A stretch of 64,000 nucleotides of DNA, taken from Desulfomonile tiedjei DSM 6799 (GTDB taxonomy: Bacteria; Desulfobacterota; Desulfomonilia; Desulfomonilales; Desulfomonilaceae). Where the stretch lies: assembly GCF_000266945.1 (NCBI RefSeq), contig NC_018025.1, forward strand, positions 6,080,001 to 6,144,000. Direction: 5' to 3'. The position numbers and the translations under genes were made by a program. This document shows, in pieces, positions 9,356 to 19,148 of this stretch; the stretch's first letter is position 1, and the number at the start of each line of letters is the position of its first letter. The notes beneath the pieces were generated by a model. That model ran no database searches. It was not told where the DNA came from and saw only the letters and a program-made list of their open reading frames with translations.

Positions 9356-9691
9356 GTGAAACCAATTCTGGGAAAAGCTATCAGGATAGCCCAAATCACG
9401 CTCCTATTTTTCGGTACAGCAGCACTAGGCATTCTTATGGGTGAGCAGAGTTTCACTCAAAAACAGATGCTGGAGCACAAGAAATCGTTGCTCCTGCGCG
9501 AAAATGAGAACCTCGCGGAAGAAATTAAGTCTTTGGAACGGCGAGTCACCCTTCTACGCTCTGATCCGAGAACCATAGAAAAGGCAGCGAAACGGAAATT
9601 GGGGATGTCATCTCCCGGGGAAACGATTTATATATTTGAAGGAGATGGCTTAAAAAAAGAAGAAACAGCTTTAGGGAAAGCCGATAACTAA
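9356..9691 (+). CDS. FtsB/DivIC-like septum formation initiator
   Basis: A 111-residue bitopic protein: a short cytoplasmic N-terminus, one membrane segment (IAQITLLFFGTAALGILMG, residues about 9-27), then a coiled coil (ENENLAEEIKSLERRVTLLRSD) and the family ending (IEKAAKRKLGMSSPGETIYIF). FtsB/DivIC proteins join FtsL and FtsQ at the division septum. The start is GTG 9356, nine bases after an AGGAAAG. It lies just upstream of the pil promoter and is probably a separate unit. Confidence 0.8.
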   Translation: MKPILGKAIRIAQITLLFFGTAALGILMGEQSFTQKQMLEHKKSLLLRENENLAEEIKSLERRVTLLRSDPRTIEKAAKRKLGMSSPGETIYIFEGDGLKKEETALGKADN

Positions 9692-9710
9692 CCTGAACAA
9701 CAGTTTTTTC

Positions 9711-9739
9711 TTGACATCTGTGTGTTTTTCGACTATCCT
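9711..9739 (+). promoter_or_regulatory. Sigma70-type promoter for pilMNOP
   Basis: TTGACA (9711-9716), a 17-bp spacer and TATCCT (9734-9739), 51 bases before the pilM ATG. The -35 is perfect and the -10 matches four of six. It is the only good promoter seen before the pil genes. Confidence 0.65.
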
Positions 9740-9789
9740 CATCTCGCGGATTAAAACAAACCGTTGGCCAGTTTTTGTAAGGATGCGAC

Positions 9790-10842
9790 ATGGCTCTCTC
9801 GAAAATCATTGGACTCGATATTGGATCGTATTCAGTCAAAATGGTTGAAATCGATCGCTCCAAAAAGGGGTATGAGCTCAACTTTATCGGCATGGCTCCT
9901 CTCCCGGACGGGAGTGTTGTCGACAAATCGATAAAAAAAGCCGACATGGTGGGAAATGCTATTCGGGCGCTTCATTCCCATTCAAGCCGTGTAAAGCAGG
10001 TGAGCACATCTCTTTCCGGCAAAGCAGTCATTATCAAACAAGTCACCATGACTTCCATGAACGATTCTCAATTAGAGAAGCAGATTCAGATGGAAGCGGA
10101 GCCGTACATCCCTTTCGATATCAAGGACGTGAACCTGGATTTTTTCATCATGGGGGACCGGCCTGAGAAAGAAGGCTCTATGGAAGTGGTGCTCGTTGCC
10201 GCCAAGAAAGATTACATGGCAGAGTATCTGGACCTGTTGAAGTCTTTGAACCTGAGTCCTGTTGTCGTTGACGTTGATCCTTTCGCTTTAGAGGTCATGT
10301 ATGAATTCTGCTACCCCAACGTCCAGGAGGAAATTGTGGCCCTGGTGAATGTGGGTGCAAGCACAATTAACATTAATATATTGAAATCAGGAGCTTCTCA
10401 GTACACACGGGACCTTGCTTTGGGTGGAGATTCCATTACCCGTGAAATCATGCGGTTTTTCGACGTGGATTTTGAACGGGCCGAAAACATTAAACGCGGT
10501 TCGGATCTTGACAAAATCAATGCACGAAATCTGCGAAAGATTTTCCAGAGATCTGTTGATTACATAGTTTCCGAACTCCAGAAAATACTCGATTTCTTCT
10601 CAACGAATATATCGTACGACCCGATTCAAAAGATTTTTCTTTCCGGCGGCGCAGCGCGCACGTACGGACTGGCTTCCACAATGGAAGCTGAACTGAATAT
10701 TCCGGTTGAAATCGTAGACCCTTTCAGAAGTCTGAAGATAAGCGAAAAAGTTTTCGATATGGATTATCTCAACAACATCGGAGCCACCATGGCGTTGGCT
10801 GTGGGGTTGGCTCTGAGGGATGAAAGGGATAAGCAGGTTTAA
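9790..10842 (+). CDS. pilM: Type IV pilus assembly protein PilM
   Basis: PilM, 350 residues, an actin-like cytoplasmic ATPase fold that binds the PilN N-terminus. The phosphate-1 motif IIGLDIGSYSVKMVEI is at residues 6-21, with VNVGASTININILKSG and the adenosine region FLSGGAART near residue 280. Its family is the SHS2/FtsA-like PilM. It begins a tight operon: the TAA stop abuts the pilN ATG. PilM-N-O-P align the inner-membrane machine with the secretin. Confidence 0.95.
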   Translation: MALSKIIGLDIGSYSVKMVEIDRSKKGYELNFIGMAPLPDGSVVDKSIKKADMVGNAIRALHSHSSRVKQVSTSLSGKAVIIKQVTMTSMNDSQLEKQIQMEAEPYIPFDIKDVNLDFFIMGDRPEKEGSMEVVLVAAKKDYMAEYLDLLKSLNLSPVVVDVDPFALEVMYEFCYPNVQEEIVALVNVGASTININILKSGASQYTRDLALGGDSITREIMRFFDVDFERAENIKRGSDLDKINARNLRKIFQRSVDYIVSELQKILDFFSTNISYDPIQKIFLSGGAARTYGLASTMEAELNIPVEIVDPFRSLKISEKVFDMDYLNNIGATMALAVGLALRDERDKQV

Positions 10843-11451
10843 ATGGTAAGAATAAATCTACTCCCCATTAGAGAAATCCTTCGCAAGCGCGAGCTGAAGC
10901 AGTTTGCGATTCTTTCGCTTGTCCTGCTTGTGGCTACGGCGCTTCTCATGGTGATGACGTACCTGTTCTTCTCTTGGAAGCAAGCCGATCTGGAGAACGA
11001 ACGCCGCGTTCAAGCAGCCAAATTGGAAGAGCTCAAGAAAAAGAACTCTGAAATCGAGGCGTTGAAGAATCGGATTACCCTGTTACAGAGACAGGTTGAG
11101 ACGATTCAGCAGCTCACGAAACGACGAGATTCACCTGCACCATTTCTCCAGGCCGTCTCTTTGGCCATTCCCGATGAAGCGTGGGTGGTAGCCGTATCCA
11201 AATCCGGGAGGAGCTTCTCATTGGATGGAGTGGGGCTGGACAACACGGTGGTCGTAAATTTCGTTCAGAGACTCCAGAAAATACGCGAGGGATTTACGGA
11301 TAAGCAACCGTTCATGGATCCGAAAGTGAAGGATGAGAAACCCTTCTTTTCTGACGTAAAGCTGATTCAAATAGTGGCCGCTCCTTCCGGACCGGGAGCG
11401 GGAGGCCTCGGAACCATGAGTTTCAAAATAGTGGGAAACCTCCCCCACTGA
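10843..11451 (+). CDS. pilN: Type IV pilus assembly protein PilN
   Basis: PilN, 202 residues. It starts MVRINLLPIRE, the conserved INLLP motif that docks into PilM, then has one membrane segment (FAILSLVLLVATALLMVMTYLFF), a periplasmic coiled coil (residues about 50-95) and a ferredoxin-like fold domain. The ATG follows the pilM stop without spacing, indicating translational coupling. It forms a heterodimer with PilO in the periplasm. Confidence 0.93.
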   Translation: MVRINLLPIREILRKRELKQFAILSLVLLVATALLMVMTYLFFSWKQADLENERRVQAAKLEELKKKNSEIEALKNRITLLQRQVETIQQLTKRRDSPAPFLQAVSLAIPDEAWVVAVSKSGRSFSLDGVGLDNTVVVNFVQRLQKIREGFTDKQPFMDPKVKDEKPFFSDVKLIQIVAAPSGPGAGGLGTMSFKIVGNLPH

Positions 11452-11461
11452 GGACCATGAT

Positions 11462-12121
11462 ATGGCTATAGCGGTAGATGAAATTCTATTCAAGGTTACA
11501 AAGCTGCAGCGAATGCTCATTGTGGCCGCCGTCTGTATTCTGTTGATCGTCGGATTCTACTTTCTTGTGATTGCGGACATCCAGGACCAAATAGCGGGTT
11601 TGGAAAAGCGGATCGCGCAGTTGAACACCGATATCAAGAACCAGGAACGGGTGCTGGCAGAAGGCCCCAAGCTCAAGGTCAAGATACAGGAATTGGAGCA
11701 GAAGCTGCAGACCATGGTGGCTTCGCTTCCCGAGAAGCAGGATATAGAGCTTCTTCTCAAGAAGATTACCGATCTTCTGTCTGAATCGAATCTTATCGCT
11801 ACGAAGTTTGCTCCCGGTCAAGAGCAGATCAATGAAGAACTGTACTATGCAACGATCCCCATTCAGTTGAGCGTTCGGGGAGATTACTCAAAACAGGGAG
11901 TATTTCTGACGAGCTTAAACGAGCTGCCGAGAATCGTGAACGTCCCTTCCATCAAGTTGGGCAAATCCGCAGGTCTCTCATCCAGAGAAAACGATCTCGC
12001 AAAGAAGCTCGAAGTGATCTCTCTCGACGCTGAAATAAGCGGCGTGACGTATCGGCGTCTTTCTGCTGAAGAGCAAAAGGCGATTGCCCAGAAAAAAGCC
12101 GCGCAACCCAGAAAAAGATGA
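11462..12121 (+). CDS. pilO: Type IV pilus assembly protein PilO
   Basis: PilO, 219 residues: a short N-terminus, one membrane helix (MLIVAAVCILLIVGFYFLVIA), a coiled coil (IAGLEKRIAQLNTDIKNQERVLAEGPKL...) and a periplasmic domain with ELYYATIPIQLSVRGDYSKQGVFLTSLNELPRIVNV typical of PilO. GAGGACC lies before the ATG. It pairs with PilN and contacts the lipoprotein encoded next. Confidence 0.93.
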   Translation: MAIAVDEILFKVTKLQRMLIVAAVCILLIVGFYFLVIADIQDQIAGLEKRIAQLNTDIKNQERVLAEGPKLKVKIQELEQKLQTMVASLPEKQDIELLLKKITDLLSESNLIATKFAPGQEQINEELYYATIPIQLSVRGDYSKQGVFLTSLNELPRIVNVPSIKLGKSAGLSSRENDLAKKLEVISLDAEISGVTYRRLSAEEQKAIAQKKAAQPRKR

Positions 12122-12143
12122 CAGAAACACCCGAGGTTTCGCG

Positions 12144-12974
12144 ATGAATTTGCTTCAACTGAAAACCATATACTGCATCGGCCTGGTGTCTGCGTCCCTG
12201 TTTCTTCTCACCGGCTGTGAAGAAGCCAACATGGCGATCGATTCCATTCTGGGAAGACGCACGCCTGTGCTTTCAGCAACTCCTCAGGTGCCCTCCTCCG
12301 TCATTCCGGCGGTCAAGAGAATGCCCGGTGAGAAAATAGCTCCACCCGAACCGGGAACGACTTCTCTTCCGGCACCACCGGTTGCTCCTCAGGTACAAAA
12401 CGATCCAGTCGGTCCTTTTGCTCAGTCCGCGCCTTCCTCGATGGCTCAGGCACCGACGGCCCCACCGCAAGCGGCACCTGCACAGGTGGCTCCCGCACCA
12501 GTAGCGCCTGGACCAGGGGCTCCCCCACAAACCGCTCCAAGCCCGGCTCCTCGGCTAGCGGAAGAAGCTGCTCAGATCAGGGGGAAAAGGCGTGTGCCGG
12601 GTGCACTTTCGCCGGAGCTAAAGCAGGCAGAAGAGGGTGATGAAAAAGCAGCCCGAGAACCCTTCGTGTTACTCCGCGATCCGTTCAAGCAGCCGACGGA
12701 AATCCTTCCTTCCGAATGTCCTCCTTCCATGCCGCTCTGCAGATTCGACCGCTCGCAGTTGAAGCTTGTCGGAGTGATGCAGGTGAGCGACGGACAGTTC
12801 AAGGGACTTGTGGAAGATCCTGACGGCCGCGGATATTTTATCACCGCGGGCATGCAGATCGGTGGCGCAACGGTAACCCAGGTAACAAATAAAGGGATTA
12901 TCCTGCACGTGCATCGTACAAGGCAAGACGTGACCATGCCCCTCTTCAGAGAGGCAAGAGAGATCGGCGATTAA
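12144..12974 (+). CDS. pilP: Type IV pilus lipoprotein PilP
   Basis: PilP-like lipoprotein of 276 residues from the ATG at 12144, chosen for its GAGG eight bases upstream. The lipobox LLTGC is at about residues 18-22, so an inner-membrane lipoprotein is expected. A long Pro/Ala-rich linker (about residues 45-140) leads to a C-terminal domain with DPFKQP, LKLVGVMQ, GRGYFITAGMQIGGATVTQVTNKGIIL, the PilP beta-sandwich that binds PilQ. PilP normally precedes pilQ; here a terminator follows instead. Confidence 0.88.
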   Translation: MNLLQLKTIYCIGLVSASLFLLTGCEEANMAIDSILGRRTPVLSATPQVPSSVIPAVKRMPGEKIAPPEPGTTSLPAPPVAPQVQNDPVGPFAQSAPSSMAQAPTAPPQAAPAQVAPAPVAPGPGAPPQTAPSPAPRLAEEAAQIRGKRRVPGALSPELKQAEEGDEKAAREPFVLLRDPFKQPTEILPSECPPSMPLCRFDRSQLKLVGVMQVSDGQFKGLVEDPDGRGYFITAGMQIGGATVTQVTNKGIILHVHRTRQDVTMPLFREAREIGD

Positions 12975-13017
12975 CAGATCCGAAATCAGTTAATCTAACG
13001 CTTTCCGGAGCAACAAG

Positions 13018-13062
13018 AACTGGGGAACCTTCTTTTTACAGCAAAAAGGTTCCCCAGTTTTG
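13018..13062 (+). terminator. Terminator after pilP
   Basis: AACTGGGGAACCTT and AAGGTTCCCCAGTT form a perfect 14-bp stem followed by TTTTG. It closes the pil operon 44 bases after the pilP stop. The sequence after it resembles the flank of the terminator-like repeats at 24602-24795 and 37180-37264. Confidence 0.85.
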
Positions 13063-13080
13063 TTTCATTCCGAATCGGTA

Positions 13081-13260
13081 TCAGTCAAAACAGCCAAGTT
13101 GGCACGAATGTATCTTGATTTTCAAGTCATCCAGGAGCCGGCCGATTTCGCGTCTGGCGGTTCCGGTTTGGTCTGCGATCTCGCATGCAATTTTGCATGA
13201 CATTCGCCCGTTAGACTGCTTCTTCATTATCAGGTCTTTCAATTCTTGTTCAGTTGGCAC
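13081..13260 (-). CDS. Small protein ending SCQLGCF-D, unknown function
   Basis: A 59-residue protein read from GTG 13260 to TGA 13081; AAGGTG lies five bases upstream of the GTG. The sequence includes SNGRMSCKIACEIADQTG, TARREIGRLLDDLKIKI and ends HSCQLGCFD. The central part looks like a small helix-turn-helix (REIGRLLDDL) and the tail has two Cys. I recall similar short proteins ending in KIxxCQLGCF from other anaerobes, with no known role. It is convergent with pilP. Confidence 0.7.
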   Translation of the reverse strand: MPTEQELKDLIMKKQSNGRMSCKIACEIADQTGTARREIGRLLDDLKIKIHSCQLGCFD

Positions 13261-13282
13261 GACTACACCTTAGAAATATGTG

Positions 13283-13480
13283 TTAGAACCCAGAGCATGG
13301 GATCGATTTCATTCTGACACGATGCGTTTTTTCCACATGGATTATTCCATCCGCCAAGACAGCCTCAAATGTTGGGTGTTCGGATTCCCGGAAGTTTGAC
13401 TCGAGGAAGCGTCGCCGGCACGTAAGTTTGCTCGACTTGACTCTGCAATCGTGAACCGGTATCAAGCGAATGAGGTTCAT
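13283..13480 (-). CDS. Possible small protein, unknown
   Basis: A 65-codon frame on the minus strand, ending 22 bases before the start of the 59-residue gene above, so the two could be co-transcribed. The C-terminal part (HPTFEAVLADGIIHVEKTHRVRM) looks protein-like. No ribosome-binding site precedes the ATG and no family is recognised, so this is a weak call. Otherwise the 13261-13568 interval shows nothing. Confidence 0.3.
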   Translation of the reverse strand: MNLIRLIPVHDCRVKSSKLTCRRRFLESNFRESEHPTFEAVLADGIIHVEKTHRVRMKSIPCSGF

Positions 13481-13568
13481 ACGTGTCTACAATATATCGG
13501 AGCTACAAAAAGAGCAAGACTCGTTCAATGCGTTTTTTGTTATTCTACTCAATGCGAGGAGGATATTT

Positions 13569-14456
13569 ATGCAGGAATTCAAATGTATTGAGATTGGCGA
13601 TAGGCCTATTTTTCAGGAATTCCTCGCAAAAGATCGGCCCAGGATTTCGGAACTGACATTCACGAATTTGTTCATGTGGAGATACCGGTATAGACCGGTT
13701 TGGCGACAATATGATGAGTGTCTTCTCATAATCATGAGTCCGGTTGAACAGGAGCCCTTCGGTCTCAAACCGGTGGGCACCGAATGCAGCATGCGAGAAG
13801 GTCTCGAGGTTATTCTCGGACATCTCCGGGAGCTCAGTGCCACACCCAAGGTAGCCCGGGTTTGCAGGGAATTCATAGACAAGTTTGTCGATCCGGGAAC
13901 TTTTGAGATCGTAGAGGACCGCGACAATTTCGATTATGTGTATCTCACCGAAAATCTCATCCAGTTGCCCGGAAATCGTTATCACAGAAAAAAGAACCAT
14001 GTAAACAAGTTCGTGAAGAATGTGCAGTTTGAGTATCGAAGCCTGGACAACGATCTATTGTGCCAATTCCTGGAATTGCAGGAAGATTGGTGCGAACTCA
14101 AAGATTGCGGGCAGGACACCGACCTTCTGGAGGAAGACCGAGCAATATACGAAGCTCTCAAGAATCATTCTGCACTGGGGTTCAAAGGAGGTGCGATTCT
14201 GATAGATGGCAAAGTGAAAGCTTTCGCTTTGGGTGAACTCCTGAATGATGAAACCGCAGTGATTCACATCGAGAAAGCGGATCCTGAGATTCCAGGCCTT
14301 TACGCTGCCATCAACCAGTTATTCTGTGCAAACGAGTGGAGCGGAGTAAAATACATTAATCGCGAGCAAGACCTTGGAATACCGGGCCTGCGCAAAGCTA
14401 AACAATCATATTACCCGGACCATTTGGTCGAAAAGTTTGCGCTTTTTCCCAGTTAG
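13569..14456 (+). CDS. DUF2156 domain protein
   Basis: A 295-residue protein from the ATG at 13569, chosen because GAGGAGG lies six bases upstream; the longer frame from 13470 is not supported. It is a DUF2156 family member, a GNAT-like fold related to the C-terminal domain of phosphatidylglycerol lysyltransferases. Visible blocks: FTNLFMWRYRYRP, GNRYHRKKNHVNKF, LGFKGGAILIDGKVKAFALGELL and YINREQDLGIPGLRKAKQSYYP. The substrate is unknown. No membrane segment is seen. Confidence 0.85.
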   Translation: MQEFKCIEIGDRPIFQEFLAKDRPRISELTFTNLFMWRYRYRPVWRQYDECLLIIMSPVEQEPFGLKPVGTECSMREGLEVILGHLRELSATPKVARVCREFIDKFVDPGTFEIVEDRDNFDYVYLTENLIQLPGNRYHRKKNHVNKFVKNVQFEYRSLDNDLLCQFLELQEDWCELKDCGQDTDLLEEDRAIYEALKNHSALGFKGGAILIDGKVKAFALGELLNDETAVIHIEKADPEIPGLYAAINQLFCANEWSGVKYINREQDLGIPGLRKAKQSYYPDHLVEKFALFPS

Positions 14457-14461
14457 ACGTT

Positions 14462-14649
14462 TATAGCAGATGACACAACTTCTGACCTTTTGAACACATT
14501 GTCCTTTAAATGAAAGGTAGAGGCCGGCGTCTCTGCCGGCCCGAACCGGTTGATTTGTATTTGAAAAATGTGCCGGCACGGAGGCACGGCACCTACCAAT
14601 TGCCGAGAAGTGCTTTCTGCAATTGGACACTGTTTTATACACTTGCTAT
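14462..14649 (+). mobile_element. MITE-like dispersed repeat, copy 2
   Basis: Closely similar over its length to 8157-8345, in the same orientation, with ends TATAGCAGATGACA and CACTTGCTAT. It lies five bases after the DUF2156 stop and ends 16 bases before the parE stop, filling the whole convergent spacer. Confidence 0.75.
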
Positions 14650-14665
14650 GGTACCAGTCTTGGTA

Positions 14666-16567
14666 TTAGATGTCGAGATCCTGGACTTCCCGTGCATGTT
14701 CTTTGATGAAGACGAATCGCTTCCTCACATCTTTGCCCATCAAGGTGTCAAAAATATCGTGGGTCTTTTGACGATCGGATATGCCGATTTTCAGGAGTGT
14801 ACGGGTTTGCGGGTCCATAGTGGTGTTCTTCAGCGTTTGTGCATCCATTTCGCCCAGTCCTTTGAAACGCTGAATCTCCACTTCTTTCCCGTTCTTCGAT
14901 TTGAGAAGCTTGTTCTTCTCGTCATCAGAAAAGACATATTTGATCAGGGTTTTTTTGCCTGAGCCCATTCGTATCCTGTAGAGCGGCGGCATTGCGAGAT
15001 AGACATGACCTTTTTCCACCAGGACGGGGAGAAAGCGGTAGAAGAACGTCAGGAGCAGTGTCGCGATATGGTGACCGTCCACGTCCGCATCAGTGTTGAT
15101 TATAATCTTGCCGTATCTGAGACGCGAATACTCGAAAGTCGGGCCCATTCCTGTCCCGATGCTTTGGACAAGGCTCTGGATTTCCTTATTGGCCTTCATC
15201 TTCTCAGCAGAGGCCTGCTCCACATTCAGAATCTTGCCGCGTATGGGGAGAATCGCCTGAAAACGCCTGTCACGAGCTTGTTTGGAAGAACCGCCTGCGC
15301 TATCTCCTTCCACAATGAACAGCTCTGTATGATCCCGGGAAGTCGACGAGCAATCCGCCAGTTTGCCCGGCAGCATGAGCCTACGAGTCGCTGCCTTCCG
15401 AGTAACCTCATCGCGAGCAGCGCGTGATGCAGTCCGAGCCTGCGCGGCGAGAACGACCCGGTTCACTATCGCGGCCGCCTGTGTGGGGTTTTGATGCAAC
15501 CACGTCTCAAACGCGGTTTTCACCAATGGTTCGATTTGGGAAGCCGAAGCACTGTTGAGCCTGTCTTTTGTCTGACCCTGAAATTCAATGTCGTTCAGAT
15601 ACACGGAAACGATGGCAAGCAGTCCTTCCCGAACATCTTCGGCTGTCACATTCTTTATGCCCTTAGGGAGGCCGTTCTTCTTCTCAATGTACGTTCGGAG
15701 TGCGCGGGTGAGGCCGTTGCGAAAGCCGGTTTCGTGTGTACCGCCTGCAGGTGTTGGAATTGAATTTACATAGGACAAAATCTTCCCCGCTGTATCCAGC
15801 GTCCATGCCAGGACCATCTCGAATCTTAGGCCATTGTCATGCCTGTATGAGAAAGGTTGAGCATCTATAGGAGCCCTGTCCGAAAGCAGTTTTTTGAGAA
15901 AGTCGCTGATACCCTCAGGATACACAAACGTTTCTGTATTATCTTCCGCAATGTCCCGGAGCTTTACGGTCAAACCGGCAATGAGAAAAGCTTTGGTTTC
16001 GAGACGTTCCCGAATGGTATTCTTTGAAAACACCGTGCTGGAGAAGATTTCAGGATCGGGAATGAATATTACCCTTGTACCGGTCCCTTCAGCTTTGCCC
16101 AACTTCTTCAGTCCAGTGAGAGGGACGCCTTTCGAGAATTCCTGCTCGTACCTGATCCCGTCACGTCGCACTTCTACTTCGAGTTTTTCAGAGAGAGCAT
16201 TTACCACTGCAGCACCGACACCGTGAAGACCACCGGCGACTTTGTACACGTCATCATCGAATTTTCCGCCAGCATGCAAATTACAAAATATGGTTTCTAC
16301 GGTGTTTTTTCCTGTGGTAGGGTGGACTTCCACAGGAATGCCGCGTCCCCAATCCTCCAGAGAAATGCGTCCGTCGGGATAGAGAATTACCTCGATAAAA
16401 TCACAGTGTCCGTTGAGTGCTTCGTCCACGCTGTTGTCAAGGATTTCCCATACGAGCTGATGCAGACCGTCGATCCCCGTATCGCCGATGTACATTCCCG
16501 GACGCTTACGAACCGCTTCTAAACCTTTCAAAACCTGAATATCATCTACCGTGTAACCATTACTCAT
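14666..16567 (-). CDS. parE: DNA topoisomerase IV subunit B
   Basis: A 633-residue type IIA topoisomerase ATPase/TOPRIM subunit. Seen: the GHKL ATPase domain ([11 protein letters not shown] near residue 45, [21 protein letters not shown]), the transducer (QTKDRLNS), the TOPRIM motifs ([17 protein letters not shown] and [12 protein letters not shown]) and the end [13 protein letters not shown]. Length without an extra TOPRIM insert and partnership with a ParC-like subunit favour ParE over GyrB. Its ATG overlaps the parC stop by four bases (ATGA). Confidence 0.85.
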   Translation of the reverse strand: MSNGYTVDDIQVLKGLEAVRKRPGMYIGDTGIDGLHQLVWEILDNSVDEALNGHCDFIEVILYPDGRISLEDWGRGIPVEVHPTTGKNTVETIFCNLHAGGKFDDDVYKVAGGLHGVGAAVVNALSEKLEVEVRRDGIRYEQEFSKGVPLTGLKKLGKAEGTGTRVIFIPDPEIFSSTVFSKNTIRERLETKAFLIAGLTVKLRDIAEDNTETFVYPEGISDFLKKLLSDRAPIDAQPFSYRHDNGLRFEMVLAWTLDTAGKILSYVNSIPTPAGGTHETGFRNGLTRALRTYIEKKNGLPKGIKNVTAEDVREGLLAIVSVYLNDIEFQGQTKDRLNSASASQIEPLVKTAFETWLHQNPTQAAAIVNRVVLAAQARTASRAARDEVTRKAATRRLMLPGKLADCSSTSRDHTELFIVEGDSAGGSSKQARDRRFQAILPIRGKILNVEQASAEKMKANKEIQSLVQSIGTGMGPTFEYSRLRYGKIIINTDADVDGHHIATLLLTFFYRFLPVLVEKGHVYLAMPPLYRIRMGSGKKTLIKYVFSDDEKNKLLKSKNGKEVEIQRFKGLGEMDAQTLKNTTMDPQTRTLLKIGISDRQKTHDIFDTLMGKDVRKRFVFIKEHAREVQDLDI

Positions 16568-18960
16568 TCGGATTGCTCCCGCACGTATCGCTCCATACCG
16601 ATCATTCCGGGGAAGTTCGCTTTCCCGACACTTGCTCGCTGACCCAAGGCGATTTCCTGTACATCGATTATTTTTTCTTTGCCGCGTTTTCTCGTAATCC
16701 TGACAGAATCCTCAGAACGCACTGTTTCCAACGCTATGACCCGGGATTCAGGGGAAAGTTTCATGAGGCGCACCCCCAGCCCCGGTCCGGAAAGAACAGG
16801 TATCTGATCCAGGGGAAACATGAGAAGCCTCCCTGAATCGGCAGCTATTACCGCAAGATTTCCCGATTCCGGTTTCACCGTCAAAACTTCATCATCCTTC
16901 TTGAGCACCACCAGGCGCCGGCCCATTCTCTTGGTAGGCTCCTGGACCTGATTATAGTCGAATCGGAAGCCCTGTCCGGTTTTGGTCACGAGAATCGCCC
17001 GGCCCACTAGGGGAGGCGCCTTCTCATGGAACTCAAGCTCCCCTTCATCGGCCTGAAACAGTGATACCTGGGATAGATCTCCATAATTATAACCACTCAC
17101 AGAAGGCGAGGGCTCCTCTGGCACCGAAGATTGTGCCGCAGCACCAGATAATCCAGGAGCTATCATACCGACTACATACTCGCCGTCTCCTAGAGTGAGA
17201 ATGCTTCCAAGGGGCTCACCGAAACCGGTGGTAGCAGGCACGTCCAGTGCTCTTATGACATAGACTTTCCCGAAATTGGTGAAGATTGCTATGGTTTCGG
17301 CAGTGTTCACCCGGGCCAGACCGAACAAATTGTCCGCTTCCCGAAACTTTAGAGTGGATTCGTCTTCCACCTCGCTCTTCATGCGACGTATCCAACCCAA
17401 TTTGGACAGTATTACCGTAGTGTCTTCGTGATCCACGAATTCTTCGGGATTGTAATCCGTAGCAGCCGCCTGGTGAGTCTGCACGATACGCGTGCGTCTG
17501 GTATCCCCGAAATGGGATTCTATATCCGCGAGTTCACGATCTATTATCTTCCATAACCGTTCAGGGCTGGCCAGATCCTTGCGTATGTCTGATGCCTCTT
17601 TCCGTTTCGCGGACAATTCGTCGAGCAATTTGCCGATTTCCATACCGACCAGTCTGTACAGCCTCATTTCCAGGATCGCTTCTATTTGTTCGTCATCAAG
17701 GTGGAACGCTTCTTTCAGACCTTGTTCCGCCTCGTGCCTGCTCCGTGCTGCGCGAATAATTGCCAGAGCCTTGTCCAGATCCTGAAAAAGAATATCGAAG
17801 CCCTCAAGAATATGAATGCGTTTCAGGAGAGTTTCAAGTCGATGATTCAGTCTGCGGACGGTCTTTTCGTAACGGAAATCGAGAAAATACCTGATGATTG
17901 AAGCAAGTCCCAGCCTGTCAGGCACTCCCTGCGGGGTAATGGCAATAAAATTTATGGGAAAATTGATCTGCAGATCAGTGTGTTTGTACAAAAAGGCCAT
18001 TACGGATTCTACGGAAACGTCTGCCCCGCGTAATTCGAGGACTATTCGGACATCTGCAGTGCTTTCGTCACGAACATCCTGTACCAGCCTGAGCTTTTTG
18101 TCTCGTATAAGCTGTGCGATGCGTTCGATTAGGCGCGCTTTGTTCACCGAATAAGGGATTGAATCTATTATGATATCTTCACGCCCTCTCGTCAACTTTT
18201 CGGTGTGAAACGAACCCCTGACCCGTACCGAGCCGTGGCCGGTCCGGTAGACTTCGGCCAGTTCGCCGACTTCGTCCAGGATCTCTCCGCCGGTAGGAAA
18301 ATCCGGCCCCTTCACGTACTGCAGCAACTCGGAGGAATCGATGTCACGTTTCTTTATTGCGGCTCTGCATGCTGCAACAATTTCAAGCAGATTGTGGGGC
18401 GGAAAGGAACAGCTCATCCCAACGGCTATTCCGGAAGCGCCGTTGAGCAGCAGGTTGGGAATCATGGCCGGAAATATGTCCGGCTCTTCGCCCATAGCAT
18501 CGTACGTGGCCCTGAAATCTGTGGTGCCCTGGTCGATCTCTTTGAGAAGAAGGCTCGCGAACTGGCTGAGCCGGGTTTCCGTATAACGCATGGCTGCGGG
18601 AGAATCGCCGTCAAGAGATCCAAAATTACCCGAGCCGTCGATAAGCGGATACCGGAGACTGAAGTCCTGAGCCATCCTCACCATGGCATCATATGCAGCC
18701 TGATCTCCATGAGGATGATATTTTCCGATCACTTCCCCGACGACCGCTGCCGACTTTCTCATTTTGGCGGTATCGGAAAGCCTCATACTGTGCATCGCAT
18801 ACAGAATCCGCCTGTGTACAGGCTTCAGACCATCGCGCACATCCGGCAAGGCCCTCGATACAATCGTTGAGAGCGCATATGCCAGATATCGTTTTTCAAC
18901 CTCCTCATGCAGCGGTGTTTCACCTTCATAAGGTTTTTTCTCGGACGTGATACCCTTCAT
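16564..18960 (-). CDS. parC: DNA topoisomerase IV subunit A
   Basis: A 798-residue breakage-reunion subunit. It contains the winged-helix region ([21 protein letters not shown]) and the catalytic Tyr in [13 protein letters not shown]. The C-terminal propeller has [25 protein letters not shown] and [15 protein letters not shown], matching ParC; no GyrA box (QRRGGRG type) is seen. The ATG at 18960 has AGAGGA upstream, better than 18999. The residue at the quinolone-contact position after HPHGD is Gln rather than Ser. It is transcribed ahead of parE. Confidence 0.87.
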   Translation of the reverse strand: MKGITSEKKPYEGETPLHEEVEKRYLAYALSTIVSRALPDVRDGLKPVHRRILYAMHSMRLSDTAKMRKSAAVVGEVIGKYHPHGDQAAYDAMVRMAQDFSLRYPLIDGSGNFGSLDGDSPAAMRYTETRLSQFASLLLKEIDQGTTDFRATYDAMGEEPDIFPAMIPNLLLNGASGIAVGMSCSFPPHNLLEIVAACRAAIKKRDIDSSELLQYVKGPDFPTGGEILDEVGELAEVYRTGHGSVRVRGSFHTEKLTRGREDIIIDSIPYSVNKARLIERIAQLIRDKKLRLVQDVRDESTADVRIVLELRGADVSVESVMAFLYKHTDLQINFPINFIAITPQGVPDRLGLASIIRYFLDFRYEKTVRRLNHRLETLLKRIHILEGFDILFQDLDKALAIIRAARSRHEAEQGLKEAFHLDDEQIEAILEMRLYRLVGMEIGKLLDELSAKRKEASDIRKDLASPERLWKIIDRELADIESHFGDTRRTRIVQTHQAAATDYNPEEFVDHEDTTVILSKLGWIRRMKSEVEDESTLKFREADNLFGLARVNTAETIAIFTNFGKVYVIRALDVPATTGFGEPLGSILTLGDGEYVVGMIAPGLSGAAAQSSVPEEPSPSVSGYNYGDLSQVSLFQADEGELEFHEKAPPLVGRAILVTKTGQGFRFDYNQVQEPTKRMGRRLVVLKKDDEVLTVKPESGNLAVIAADSGRLLMFPLDQIPVLSGPGLGVRLMKLSPESRVIALETVRSEDSVRITRKRGKEKIIDVQEIALGQRASVGKANFPGMIGMERYVREQSE

Positions 18961-19073
18961 TGTTCCTCTGCTTCCGTTCTTGCCCATCCATGCAGGCACT
19001 CCAAAATATCCAAGCTAAAATTAATATCAACAGAAAAATTGCGGAAGAGCCCAAGAGAAGCTGTTGACAATAG

Positions 19074-19101
19074 TTTACACTTATGTTATTGAAATTATAA
19101 T
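19074..19101 (+). promoter_or_regulatory. Promoter before the propeller gene
   Basis: TTTACA (19074-19079), a 16-bp spacer and a perfect TATAAT (19096-19101), 47 bases before the GTG start at 19149. An alternative TTGACA at 19064 with TATTGA at 19087 also exists. The region is AT-rich and divergent from parC. Confidence 0.5.
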
Positions 19102-19148
19102 AAAACTCGCTCCACAGAACACTATGCACGGCAAAATGTGGTGTCACA

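Noticed and set aside
14510-14962. 150-codon plus-strand frame across the MITE and the parE end
   Set aside because: It begins inside a repeat element and runs antisense to parE; it is a shadow frame.
14666-18960. Calling the topoisomerase pair GyrB/GyrA
   Set aside because: The A subunit has no GyrA box and its C-terminal blocks follow ParC; the pair is better named topoisomerase IV.
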